From: Cerrena zonata
Taxonomy: Eukaryota > Basidiomycota > Agaricomycetes > Polyporales > Cerrenaceae
Length of the DNA: 64,000 bases
NCBI GenBank assembly: GCA_038087015.1
Contig: JASBNA010000030.1
Location: 248,001 to 312,000 of the forward strand
Reading direction: 5' to 3'
Of the stretch, positions 24,901 through 36,298 are shown in pieces; position 1 is the first letter of the stretch, and the number at the start of each line of letters is the position of its first letter. A model generated the notes under the pieces. The model saw nothing but the letters and a program-made list of their open reading frames with translations. It ran no database searches and was not told the DNA's origin. The translations under genes were made by a program, and so were the position numbers.

Positions 24901-26082
24901 GAGGTCAATGTAGGACTTCCACATGACACAGCTCATCTGTATGCTGAGCACACAGGAGAAATTGCCTGCGGTATAAGGCGTTGATTTCCAATCGAGTGCG
25001 GAAGCCATAAATATGTTGACCCCTCTTTGGACCTTGGCTCAGACAAAGAGTCGGGGTCCAGCCCACACCAAAGAGGAGGTCAATAGACGACTTCCGTATA
25101 TGAAGGATTTAGAACCCGAAATATCGACCGATGGCATCGACGTTGGGCACTGTCGATGCCAGACCTCGGTGGTAAAACTCAGTCGCCCACTAGCTTATAG
25201 GTTGACACCCTATGTCGATGTCGAGGTCTGGGTTTGACCAATGCATCACTAGTGGAATCTCCAACTACTATAGTTTCGGTCACGCACTAACGTTCGAACA
25301 TGCCGAACCCCCTGTCAGACCCCACCCCAGATCTCGGTCTAGGTTCGACTTGCCTATCATTGATCAACAAGGCAAAGACACGTACACTTTAGATGGTCGC
25401 GAAGTGGTTTCGAGCCGAATTCAGTCTGTTCGGCGAGGAGACCCTCACGCATTTCGGCGTATAGCGCTGTGTCCATGTTAATACGACATGCACCTTAAGG
25501 TTCCAATACATACCATCCGTGGAGTTCTTGACTGCGACGAATCTGTCAAAGTTCTCCTCGACGAGAATACGAATAGCGGCGGATTGTGAGTCAATTGAAG
25601 CACGAAGTCGAGATATACCAGAGGAGAGATCCTGGTATCTCGCATTGGGATGTACCACCGATAGGAACGCTTTGGGGTCAAAGGCCTTTGATGAGATCAA
25701 AACGGCGGTCTCTGCACAGTGAGTTCAAGTAGCAGCTTGTCATGGGCAAACATCTTGGACTGACTTGTTTCCGAATCCATATTTCGCAAACTGGTATAAA
25801 ATATATTAACAGGGTGATAACCTACAGAATGTGCCATATCCTACGCACTCTACGACGGCACCTAAACCTAGAGGATCAGCTTCGCTTTCGCGGAGGCCCC
25901 CAGCAGGGCTTGCAATTACGACTTCGTCCAAATCGTCCTCCGTCTCTTCCCATTTCCTGTTGGACAGAATGAGCTGACATATCCTTACGATAGAGACGGT
26001 GGTCGTACGTCGGGGTCGCAGAGGAAAGCTTATAGGCCTTTAGGAGCGCGGCATCATCAATGTCAAAGTTTAATCGGGACAT
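21913..26082 (-). CDS. SEC5: Exocyst complex component SEC5
   Basis: About 17 exons, roughly 890 residues. Sec5 is a subunit of the octameric exocyst that tethers secretory vesicles at the plasma membrane. Landmarks: start [65 protein letters not shown], the [20 protein letters not shown] block, [32 protein letters not shown], and a basic tail ending in [16 protein letters not shown]. Main exons: 26009-26082, 25845-25956, 25765-25790, 25514-25711, 25386-25466, 24660-24805, 24557-24609, 24358-24507, 24184-24302, 23989-24108, 23801-23931, 23410-23749, 22971-23338, 22768-22884, 22565-22706, 22321-22499, 21913-22233. Two places do not resolve cleanly: the junction between exons 2 and 3, and the stretch 24508-24556, which is either a 49-nt intron or coding sequence with one extra base. 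The intron 24806-25385 is 580 nt. Confidence 0.88.
24806..25385 (-). repeat. Oversized SEC5 intron with diverged repeats and a hairpin
   Basis: The donor (gtacgt) and acceptor (atttag) join LRDHLK to LAAQKADQV in phase. Inside are two diverged direct copies of about 70 bp (24856-24927 and 25031-25103), a perfect 9-bp hairpin (25133-25141 with 25152-25160, 10-nt loop) and a 10-bp inverted pair (25159-25168 with 25222-25231). This looks like a decayed mobile element or structured intronic RNA. Confidence 0.5.
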
Positions 26083-26343
26083 TTCAGTTCTGTGAAACCA
26101 TAGATGAGTAATCTAGCAAGATAGTGAATATTTTGTATGACAACTATGCGGTCGCTCGCCGTCGGGATGATATGAAAGCAGGTCAAGAAGCAACAGGGCC
26201 AAGCCACGCTGAGTCTCGAGTGTCCGAGTCGGCAGGGTCGTGAGAAATTGTATTCGGCTTGTGCTTTGCAGAAATGGTCAGACTTGAAATTGTCTTCTTC
26301 CCGTCGACGACCACGTCCCCCACCCACGAAACAACGCCCAATA
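26083..26343. promoter_or_regulatory. Short bidirectional promoter SEC5 / SCS7
   Basis: Only 261 bp separate two start codons facing away from each other, so both genes must use this region. It suggests coupled expression of a secretion factor and a sphingolipid enzyme; that coupling is inference. Confidence 0.6.
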
Positions 26344-27689
26344 ATGTCCAAACGAGTTCGCATTTACGCTGAGGAGGACCTCGCACAACACAGCTCTCCC
26401 TCAAGCTGCTGGATCACGCGTAACGGCAAGGTTTATGATGTTACTTCGTTCATGGCCGATCATCCAGGAGGCGACGACCTTATCTTAAAGTACGCTGGAC
26501 AGGATGTCGGCGGAATCATGAAAGATCCTGAAGAGCACGAGCACTCTGACGCTGCCTATGAGATGCTAGACGAATACCTCATTGGACGACTTGGTGCTGG
26601 GGAATACATCGTTTCGGATGGTTCGTGTCAGTGCGCTTATCACATGTCTTTGCTGACTGTTTTTATTAGACTGGGTCCCTGACGAGGATTTCCATCCCGA
26701 CGAGACCGATACTTCCAAGGACTTTGAGAAGAATCAATTCTTGGACTTGCGCAAACCCGTGCTTAGACAAGTCTGGGAAGCAAACTTCAGCAAGTCTTAC
26801 TATTTGCAACAAGTTCACCAACCCCGTCACTTGAATGAGTCTGCCCGTATGTTCGGCCCCGTATACCTCGAGGTTTGTAGAAAAAACTATTACTGTGCTA
26901 GCAGGTAACCTCAATTATTTCTAGGTATTCACTCGAACCCAATGGTATGTCGTGCCCACCCTCTGGCTACCCATTGCTTGCTACATGTTCCTCCGGGCAC
27001 TCGTGCAATTTACCTATGGACCTGGGAGCCTTCCATCGTTCATTGTCGACCCAAGTGCCCCTATTCATATCGTCCTCTCGCGTCATATTCCTGCGCTCGC
27101 CTTCGCGAAGACTATGATGTGTTTCTTCTTCGGTAATGTCATCTGGACTATCCTAGAATATACCCTTCACAGGTTCCTGTTCCATGTCGACTACTACCTC
27201 CCGGATGCGCCTTGGGCCTTGACGTTGCATTTCATGTTGCACGGTATCCACCATTATTTACCCATGGACCGCTTGAGGCTGGTCATGCCTCCTATGCTAT
27301 TCGTCGCGTTGTCATACCCATTCACTCAGTTGGCACATGCCTTGTTCCCCACTGCCGTGGCTAATGGTACAATTGCTGGGGCATTCACGTTCTGTAAGTG
27401 AACAATCATCTTTACCCCCTTTCCCTGCTCACTGACGTATTCCTTATCTCATCAGATGTCCTTTACGACTGCATGCACTACGCGTAAGTTGTTTCTTTCT
27501 TGACTCTATATCCACAGTTTCTCATTCAATTATGATATCATGCTCAGATTGCATCACACTCGTCTCCCGGCGTACATGCGTGAGATGAAGAAATATCATC
27601 TCGCCCACCACTACAAGAACTTTGACCTCGGTTTCGGAGTCACTAGCAAGATCTGGGACTACGTATTCAACACCGTTCTTCCAGTCTAG
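26344..27689 (+). CDS. SCS7: Fatty acid / ceramide 2-hydroxylase (SCS7, FAH family)
   Basis: Five exons (26344-26620, 26670-26872, 26925-27393, 27456-27483, 27548-27689) give 372 residues, close to yeast Scs7 (384). The enzyme is an ER membrane di-iron hydroxylase that adds the 2-hydroxyl group to very-long-chain fatty acids of sphingolipids. Residues 1-90 are a cytochrome b5 domain with the heme motif DHPGGDDL and a second His in the EHSDAA stretch. The rest has four membrane segments and the histidine clusters HRFLFH, HGIHH, HYALHHTR and HLAHHYKNFD that bind iron. Start at MSKRVRIY, just before the b5 domain; the upstream in-frame stretch to 26248 has no family match. All phases close. Confidence 0.95.
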
Positions 27690-28652
27690 ATGTTCTTCCC
27701 CTAGCGACCATTTCTTAATCATCTCAAAGTTGGCGCAATCGGGGTGTTCTGACGAATGTAGTGCCGTTGGTTAAAGGCGTTGTGTTAAAATTGTTACGTT
27801 ATATACTTAAGTTTAATAATGAATCCTTTACTATTTTTCTTCTCGGTTTTCTAGATTGTTTTCGTGGACTTTCATCACCTCTCAGCTTTATAACAGTGTA
27901 ATGCGAAAGCAAACATTGGCCCTAAAGTCAAGATGCAGGATGTAAGATAAATCTGTTTTGTGAGTGCATTATCTATAAGGTATGTGCGTGATTCATGTCT
28001 CGCCGTTCGCACCAACTGATGTTTTTAGTCTGCAGCGGTGTCCTCTAAAGACTAAGTGTAAGAAAGGGAAGGGTTTATTGCTGGCAATGACAGTTCTTGT
28101 GAACAGCTCAAACTGAATAAGTAGGTCATTGCGGTTGCTAGGACGTGCTTCACGCTAGTGCAACGTGTTTATGTTAGCAACACCGATTCACAGCGATAAC
28201 ATTTGTCTCATTGTCCGATTTAGCTTCAGACGCCTAGGAAGGACAATGCTATGTGTGTCTCCAATATATGTTGATCATTTCCAGCATTGACAGTGTTTCC
28301 TAATCAAGACCTTCAGTGGCACAGAACGCGATTTTCTGTTGGTTCTTGATCTCTAATTAAAGGAACGACTAAGTGTCTTCCTTTCTTGAGTTCTATTAAG
28401 GAGGCTAGTTCTCGGTGTGTATCAGATAAGTACCTTTTCATTGACACGTCTGATGGCCCTTTGACTCTGCTTTGACCGTAGACCGCATTGACCGCATTGA
28501 CCCACGCGGTGATTCCCAGTTCATTGTCCTGTGGCACCACATCATAGCCACCACTCTTGTATAAATTCCGGGGGGACGAGAAGGAGAGCCCCATCTTCCT
28601 ACCTCGCATATCTCCTCCTTGCTCCTATACCATCAAACCACCATAACAAAAC
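27690..28652. other. SCS7 3' flank and WD40-gene promoter
   Basis: 963 bp, AT-rich near 27780-27840, with no coding or repeat signal. A TATA-like run (TATAAA, 28559-28564) lies about 90 bp before the WD40 start. Confidence 0.45.
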
Positions 28653-30176
28653 ATGTTCAACTCCTCATACGAAGACGTACTATTGTTCAATCTATCATCC
28701 TTACTGAGATCTGACGAGTTTCGACTATTCTAGTGGGGATATTCCAGCCAACCAATCCAAACCGATGAATATGAAGACATTCCACCCGTTGATGGAATCT
28801 ATTCCTATTATAACGAATTATCTAACCCACCTTCACAAACCCCAAGGCGGGACTACGACTACCCCTCACAAAAGTCGGAAGTTGAAGAATGTGCGTAATA
28901 TCTGAATACCAGTGTAAATCATGTCTGAAAAATCGTTGGTCTAGCCATCCCTAGCCACGATGGATGCGGCGCGTACGTAAAACTTCAACCATACTATGTC
29001 CTTACAACTGAACTCTTAATCTACACTAGGGCTCCGCAATTCATGCCTCTCATCATGAACGACCTTTCCATTCCAGAAAGGGCCGAGATCCTGCACGTCG
29101 CCTTGTCGCCTGATGACCGTCTGCTAGCTGCGTCATTTGAAAACGGGAGCATCAAAGTGTGGGATTTGAAATCGCAGGGTTGTCTTCTCCTGTTCGACTT
29201 CCGGACGGAGGAACTCAAATATGGCTGCCTGGCATGGTCCAGGGATTGTACCACGCTCCTCTCGGGGTGTATAGCGCGCGGTTGCCTTTGGGACCTCTCA
29301 GTTCGACCACGTACAATCCCTTGTACCACTCCTCCTGTTACGCTGCTTGAATCCCACATGGCTCAGATCAAGGCCGTGGCTATCTCCCCTGACGGCACAA
29401 CAGCAGTGACTGGCAGTGACTGGTCAATCAAAGCTTCCCACCTGCAGGGCGAAGAATACGGTAACACCTACTGGAGCAAAGACTTCAAGGAGCTATTCAA
29501 GGAGCTATCTAAGGAGTCATCCAAGGAGCCATCCGAGCGGATGGTTATACAATATTCACCGACTGGTGATATGCTCGCGGCCGCGCTTTACACCACGATT
29601 TTTGTCTGGACTGTTGAGACAGGTTCCGAGTCGGTCCGCTGTCTAGAGGGTCCTCTCTTACAAAATGTTTGGCACTTCGTCTTCTCTGCAGACGGTCTGA
29701 ATATCCTTGCTGGCTACAATAACACAGAGTTCCGAGTTTGGAACATTGGCCGCTGTGAATTTACCACCTCCATTGGCGCACAACACTCTGGACCCCTATG
29801 TCCTATGTGGACTATGGCGACTCCTCCGACTGGCAGTGAAGTAGTTATCGGGTACGACGATGTCCTGCGTGTATATCCAGACTATTACGATATGTATAGT
29901 GGGCACTCGCTCGGGAACGGTGTGTCGGTCAAGGCGAACACCGCTGTCTACTCCCCTAACGGCCAACTCCTAGCAGCCGGTTGCCATGATGGCTGCGTCT
30001 GCTTATGGAGACGGGCTCCAAATAGCCTGTGCCCTTGGGAATTCGTTTCGAAACACGCCCAGGCTGGAAATTCGGTGAAAGAAATCTTCTTCTCGCAGGA
30101 CAATGCTAGGCTGGTGGTTTTGACCTATGGTGAAGGTAAATTGCGGGTTCTGGATATCGTGGATGCTGACCACTAA
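28653..30176 (+). CDS. WD40-repeat protein of unknown function
   Basis: Four exons (28653-28676, 28734-28890, 28945-28972, 29030-30176) give 451 residues. The N-terminal 75 residues are unusual, rich in Tyr, Ser, Pro and Asp (DEYEDIPPVDGIYSYYNEL). After that come about six WD-like blades: HVALSPDDRLLAASFENGSI with KVWDL, CLAWSRDCTTLLSGC, VAISPDGTTAVTGSD, YSPTGDMLAAALYTTIFVW, FVFSADGLNILAGYNNTEFR and YSPNGQLLAAGCHDGCVCLW. Between blades, 29485-29540 encodes an imperfect tandem repeat of a KEL/KES unit. Free-standing WD40 proteins like this are abundant in mushrooms and mostly uncharacterised. No NACHT or other partner domain is fused. A scaffold role is family knowledge only. Confidence 0.82.
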
Positions 30177-30715
30177 ACGAAACGCCGATAACGCTGGGTC
30201 ATCCAAATTAGAGCCAAGTAGTAGACATTACCGGCTTGCCATAACACGTTGTATCATACTCCTGTTAGTATATATCAATTTATGGTATAACCATCCTCTG
30301 TGAGAAGGGTATATGAACAGAATGTCGTTCCCCACCTTATATAAGTTCCTTCCAGGAATGTCAAGTGTGAGACGGTAATAGACTTGCATTGTGCTTACGA
30401 AGAAAAAACTGGAACAGAATGTCGCGGTCGCATAACTCGGATGCCTTGAATGAGGGAACCTATAGGTAGGTCGTAAAGACCTCTAACCGAAGATGCAGCT
30501 CGTGCGGAAGGGCTTGCCAATTATAGTTGTATTCGCCCCAAAAAGGTAAAGAGGGATAGCAATTCGACAAGTACTATAGATAATGTAAGGATATAGATAT
30601 AGATACATATTTAATCAGGTGAGAGATCCATCCGTAATGTCCATGCGAGTATTATGATACACGTCTCGTAAGATGATTAATAAGCTATGCGTAAATAAAA
30701 ACTAATGTCGGGGCT
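30177..30715. other. Convergent 3' region between WD40 and P450 genes
   Basis: 539 bp between two converging genes. AT-rich with several short TATA-type runs near 30590-30610, and no coding signal. Confidence 0.5.
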
Positions 30716-33280
30716 TTATGAATGGAATGACTCTCGTGTCTGTGAGACGATGGCCTCGGCTCCTTTAAATCGTGACTTGACATTACATTTGAATGGTATA
30801 GGTCGTCTTGAGGAAAGGAAACATCAGTGTTACAGGGAAAGATGAGATGCGAAACAAATCACTTACAGAACAAGGCCGTTGTTGATGTGATCGAATGTAT
30901 CTGGTATTTGAGGACGTCCTTCATGATCTGTGACAGGAGCAACAGTAGCAGCCCATAACAGGGAGGCGATGTTGATGAAAAGTCCATTGGTAGCGACATG
31001 GCGGCCAACGCAAATTCTAGAAATATATGTCATTATAGAACAATAGCTGCCAGTGCGGTCAAGGCATACCTCCGACCAAAACCCTGAGAGTAGACACCAT
31101 CAGTAAGTCTCGATTGATGGATCAGTGTATAGCAAAAGTACTCACATAGCTGACGTGGCCTAAATAATAGAGTGGAAAGGTAAGATTAATAATTCTTATG
31201 GAGACATATATGACAATGTTAACGAACCCTCTAGAGATCCGATCAGTATCATTCGTCATACAGAATGTAGTTTTATCACATACCATCATGAGTATCAGGA
31301 TAGGGGCATGCAACTTGTCCGTCCTGATCGAGATGTCGCTCAGGTCGGAACTCGTCGCTGTCAGCGCCCTAAAGTAGAAATCAGCATTGAAGCAGTGTGT
31401 CAGAGTCAGTATTTGAAAAAACCTACGTAGACATCAGTATCCCGGTTCATTGCCCTGAAAGCCGTGTTCAGCATTGTGGCGTCGTACATTGACGTATTGA
31501 AACTCACCATTGATTTGCAAAACAAACGGTTCCCTTTGGAATAAAGTAACCCTCATACCAATCATCCTGGTTTGTACCGTCAGCTATGCAAGTTCACACT
31601 GAGTGTCGTCGTGTACTTACCTCAACAGTCTCATGAGGCGCACCCATCGGTGTTAGAGCTCTCCACCGCAACGCCTCACGAACACAGGCGTTGATGTAAG
31701 GGAGACTGTCACGATCAGCAAAGGTTGGCATACGGTCACGTCCAACGACAGCATCTAGTTCCTCTTGTGCCTTCTTTTGTACTTCAGGGTATGCGATCAT
31801 TGCGAGAATGAACCAGGCCATGACTGTGGAGCTCTAGAAGTGGGGCTGTGTGTAAGAATGGTAGCAAAAATAGAACACGTTCAATACATACTGTTTCACT
31901 TCCAGCAGCACTGCAAAGAAATTGGGGATTAGACTTGGATCGTGTAACTAGGTAATCCAACCCACTAGATCGTAGCAGCCAACCATGAAGATTCAAGATC
32001 GCTGAGGCCAAGATGCTTATCGTCACGTATGAGGCTTGCGGCAAAACTAGTGCTCTCCTCGCCATTTCGCTAAAGAACGGTTAATCGGTCGATCTAGCTG
32101 GCGTGCAGGAAAACTTACCAAACGCCCTTTGACAGCGCCATACATCTTTCCGAGGTATTCGGAGTCCCGTTTGTACCATTCGAGTGCTTCGCGCTTCCAT
32201 TTGGCCATGGAGGAGGGAATATACTACGAATAGCATTAATGACCGAATAGCCTGACTGCGAATGTGAGGTCTTACCTTCATCCAAGTGAAATACTCCACG
32301 TAGTGCGCCTTAGGGGAAGCTGCACCGACAAATCGGTTGACAAAGTTGTTGACGTAGGCAACTTGTGGATCGTGGCACGATTCTACAGTAGGTATATCAT
32401 AGATTGCACCTAGAATCATGGATGCGGTTGATCTAAAGGCGAAAGTGTTAAGGCAGTGCTCATGGCCCTTTGAGATTACAAACGTACCTCTTGACCTCGT
32501 CATCCCAGTTGTTAGAGTCTTTGAGGACCCCTTGTACGAGAAGAATAGCTTCCTTTTCTTGTGCTGCATGATAATTCTTTGCCGCATTGCTGTTCAAACC
32601 CTCGTGTGCTGCTCGTCGCATCCTACGCCAACTGAAGGATGCATCAATTAGTCCATAGGGAATCACCGGATCAAGATTAATGTTGCATACAGATCTGTGT
32701 ATCCTTGGAATGCTAGCAGCATGCCACCCGTGAGCATCTCAGAGGCAACTGTAAAGTTGCAATCAATACACATGTCACATATGCAGGGAGTTTCACATAC
32801 CTATCAGATTGGGTCGGCTGCTGTAAATGGTTGCTCTCCGGTCTAGAAGGTCTGCTGCAACCTTGTGGGTGTTCATAATAATCATATTCTTCCCGGCGAT
32901 ATTTAAATGCACCAAAGGACCTGTCGAAGGGTGTTAGAGGTAATCTATATGTATATTCAGGCAATCGTACCGTATTGCTTGCCCCAGTCTGCAAACGTTT
33001 TCCAAGGTTGAGGAGTAGCCATTAGTTGAAACAGGTTTCCGAAGAAAGGAACGCCTTTAGGTCCAGGGGGTAAGATTCGTCGACTAGAAGGTTTAGTATA
33101 GACAGAGAGAAGGAAGACTGCAACTAATGCTACAAGTCCTCCGAAGACGGAGTGGAAAGCTTCTCTAATGAGGAACATAGACACTGATGGTCGCGGGTCT
33201 ACCGCTGCTGAGGGTATGGTGGTATTCATCTCAGAGGATGTGTCCGTTTGTGTTTGACTGAATTGTGAGACAATCCCCAT
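30716..33280 (-). CDS. Cytochrome P450 monooxygenase (microsomal class E)
   Basis: Seventeen exons close to 557 residues: 32971-33280, 32801-32920, 32691-32748, 32488-32631, 32276-32432, 32119-32223, 31966-32069, 31892-31910, 31621-31833, 31508-31566, 31427-31454, 31284-31368, 31228-31230, 31146-31159, 31070-31083, 30867-31016, 30716-30806. Seen: an N-terminal membrane anchor (FGGLVALVAVFLLSVY), the hinge LPPGPKGVPFFGN, the C-helix WRRMRRAAHEGLN, the I-helix AAGSETSSTVMAW, the K-helix REALRW (ExxR), the PERF-like EFRPERHLD and the heme loop FGRRICVGRH with the cysteine ligand. It is an oxidoreductase of unknown substrate; mushroom members of this group are often annotated as O-methylsterigmatocystin oxidoreductase-like, which says little about function. 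The region before the heme Cys is built from exons of 3, 14 and 14 nt. No other secondary-metabolism gene adjoins it. Confidence 0.92.
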
Positions 33281-35758
33281 GTTCCATCCTACTATATATA
33301 CGTTGTCGTTTGAACTTCATCACGGATGGGACACACCGCATTTTTTGTCATGCTTCATCTCTGCAGAGCAGAAAACATAGGTACAAGCGATCGAGCCGGG
33401 TCGACATGCCGGGTTATCTGGAATGGTCGCGGGTAGATGACCGTCAAGTTGAAAAAGCTTCCAACCCGATTCTTGATAAAATGAAAAACGGAGCAACGCG
33501 GTGTTAAAACATGAAGGCGATACTGGAGCGGAACGGTGTTCAGAAACGGAGATGAATAGATAATTGAATCATCGAGTACATCTATGACTCTGCGAGTACT
33601 CAGGCCCCAAATTGCGGTCACCCCGCTGTCTTGACTCGGTGTTAACATTCTACAATCCTTAGCGAGAGATGTCTTACTTACTTCAAAATGAGTGTTCAAA
33701 GCCAGTGTTCTGACCTGTATACGCCATGGTAGGAGTCAATCGATACAAGTATCAGGGGTCAGCTATTGTCAGATCAGATGAGACGATCAAGGCCGGATGT
33801 TCTGCATTTTCCGACGAAAACATATCAGCGGAGTTTGTACGATTTGTCTAAGAACTGTGCAGAGTGTAAACATCTCGAGTCATCGAGTCATCAAAGTGAG
33901 AGACACTACAGCTTTGGGCGCTCCATGGGGATGAGTGGGGGTCTCGCTTAAGCTATACCGTTTATCGCAACGATGCAGTTCGGCTATGAGTAAGTTTGCC
34001 GTGTACTGAACTTTCAGGAACGTACCATATCTTTTTCGTCTCTTTACTTGGCTATTCGATCCAAATACTACTATTTACTATGTCTCTATCACGATCAAGT
34101 TGACAACATAAGCATCGGGCGTTGCGCCCATAGCTACCTCGACCGTCACGTTTCACCGACTTCGTGCGGACTCACACTGCGAGCGACCAAAAATGCTATT
34201 CAGCAAGTACCCTGTGTCCATCATCTCGGATCAAGATCACAAGCACCAAGGATAGGGTTTGTTTCGATAGAGATTCACGAGCTATGAGTTGACTGACAAC
34301 CATATCTGGCATGACAACCTGAGGTTGGTTTGGAATCTGGAGTATAATACACGATATCTATATTTCGGGTGATATGTTGAAGAATAAAATCATCAGCGAA
34401 GTTGACTCCTAAACCAAATTTTTCCGCCTGTGTTGGATGCTCCGCGCTGTTCGATTTCAGAGATTGCAATGAAATGGATATAACGGAGATACGTGCACAA
34501 CGGTCTGGTCCCGGCCCGGGAATACAAGGTCGGCCTTCAACAGGACCTCACTGGCATTATCAAGGCATAATGGAGGTGAAACCATCCTGCTGAAACACGG
34601 GGATGGAAAGCGACGGTCATTGAAACTCCCGATCGGAATCTAGAGCCTGATAGAGCTGGTACATTTGCTCAGCACGAAGAGATCCTGGATGGCGGTGCGG
34701 CTGAGCAGTGCCCATTCCGAGTCAAACAAACGCCAAAAATTCATGGAACCGACGTCATTGAACGTCGTTAGCCAAATACGGTCATCGCCTTGCCAAAATA
34801 GGAAATGATATTTCCTGAATTGGTAATATCCTGGGTATTTGTCCTTATTCCTGCCAGTGGTGACCATTGCAACAGAGGGGACTAATAAATAGTTTCATGG
34901 AGGGGTCCGTTCACACTCAGGGTCATATGGGTGCTATGGCCTTGATGGCGTCAAGGCAGCGCTCTTTATCACGGACATCGCTCATATTGTGCGAACGGCG
35001 CGAAAAGTCATACAAATATTCTGGTGCAGTCGGATCCGGTAGTTACTTAACACCAAGTTTATTCTGTTTGAGTTGAGCAATCGGCGGACCCAAATTGAGG
35101 GTATTGGCATTAGTCATCCCTTATTTCTCAGGTATTAATATTTGGGCCTGATAGTCGTGGTCGGTACATGCGGGAGAGGTCATGGCTGTTTCAAATGAGT
35201 GTTCAGGTCTCACCTCATATATGGGATGAAGGCATCCAAGTCTTGTAAATTTATAAGATATACATATGAAAGACCTAGTCCCGATGTACTTAGTCAGTAT
35301 CAAACTTGCCGAGTACATTTGAGTAAAACGCGGCTACGGGCCAGTGTGGTATCTATATAGGAGATCGTTACACGATGTGGGTTACGAGTAGATCATATTG
35401 TGACGTCGGCACGGAGTGGACGGTCGGCCTGTGCCTTGGGGCGTTTGCTAGGATTGTGTTTAGCAAAGAAACTAACCCTATGTCCGAACACCTAGTACGT
35501 GGACTCCCTCGTACTACGTATTAGAATCCTCTTGGAGCATTATCAAGTAGCCGTTCTCCCGGTGCAAGCGGAAGCACCACCGGGTATTTCTTTGACAGCA
35601 CAAGAAATAAACAAGTACGCTAAGAATCTCTACTGTAGCATTTACATAGTGTATCGATTTTATGGGTGACTTGGTTCGTCTTTCTTAAATTCCAAGTACG
35701 GGCTCAGTGGTGTAAAACGGTTGAGCCCACAGGTAGCTATGGTTCATCTGATATGTAT
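33281..35758. other. Gene-poor 2.5 kb between the P450 and tRNA-Leu
   Basis: No supported protein gene. The minus-strand frame 34640-34867 has aromatic-rich, coding-like composition (for example HFLFWQGDDRIWLTTF), but no start context, introns or family match; it could be a gene remnant. No clear repeats were seen. Confidence 0.4.
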
Positions 35759-35851
35759 GGTCAGATGGCCGAGTGGTCTAAGGCGCCAGACTAAGGTGCA
35801 TTAGCAGTTATCTGGTCCGAAAGGGCGTGGGTTCGAATCCCACTCTGATCA
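35759..35851 (+). tRNA. tRNA-Leu (anticodon AAG), intron-containing
   Basis: Cloverleaf with a long variable arm. The acceptor 5' strand GGTCAGA pairs with 3' TCTGATC (one G-U); the D arm is around GGCCGAGTGGTCTAAGGC; the anticodon stem CCAGA/TCTGG encloses the loop CT-AAG-G, so the anticodon is AAG at 35793-35795. A 13-nt intron (about 35797-35809) sits one base after the anticodon, the standard nuclear position. The T arm GTGGGTTCGAATCCCAC is intact and carries the internal B box. A T-run just downstream (35853-35856) fits RNA polymerase III termination. Confidence 0.93.
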
Positions 35852-36298
35852 TTTTGCTCTGTGTCCAAATATCATTCGACTTAATCAACCAGAGTACGTG
35901 CTTGACTACAACACACTCTCTTTGGCTGTGTTCTCAGTGATCTCAGATCTGTAGCGTACATTTTGGCGGTCGCTGAAAACCGCGTGTCAATACAGTGTGA
36001 CATGTGACCTTTCATTGAATAGCCTTTCCGGCCACAGCCTCAAAAAGCTTCAAAACTGATACGAATATTCTGGAAGAGGGAGAAAGTAGATAAAATCCTT
36101 GATGTTCTGCTAAATAGGACAGACCTATTGTGAGACAGTTGGTATCCGGAACATGTTTGTGTGACAAAACTTTCCCGTTACTACCGCTTGCACTGTTCCA
36201 AATCGGGAAGTCACTTTTTATACCAACCACTGAGGCCTACTCCTTTTTACGCCGTTCTTGCATCTGCTCCGGCTGTCACCTCTCCTATTTTGCACACT
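35852..36298. promoter_or_regulatory. CTP synthase upstream region
   Basis: 447 bp between the tRNA and the CTP synthase start. It holds the Pol III terminator at its left end and presumably the CTP synthase promoter. A CT-rich stretch precedes the ATG. Confidence 0.5.

Noticed and set aside
25212..25481. Plus-strand frame opposite SEC5
   Set aside because: It lies mostly in the long SEC5 intron and overlaps a conserved SEC5 exon on the other strand; I could not identify a transposase or other domain.
31122..31313. 63-codon frame spanning P450 introns
   Set aside because: It runs through the introns around the 3-nt exon; the conserved P450 sequence is obtained only by splicing.
34640..34867. 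Aromatic-rich minus-strand frame
   Set aside because: Coding-like look but no start exon, no introns and no family; kept only as a possible remnant.
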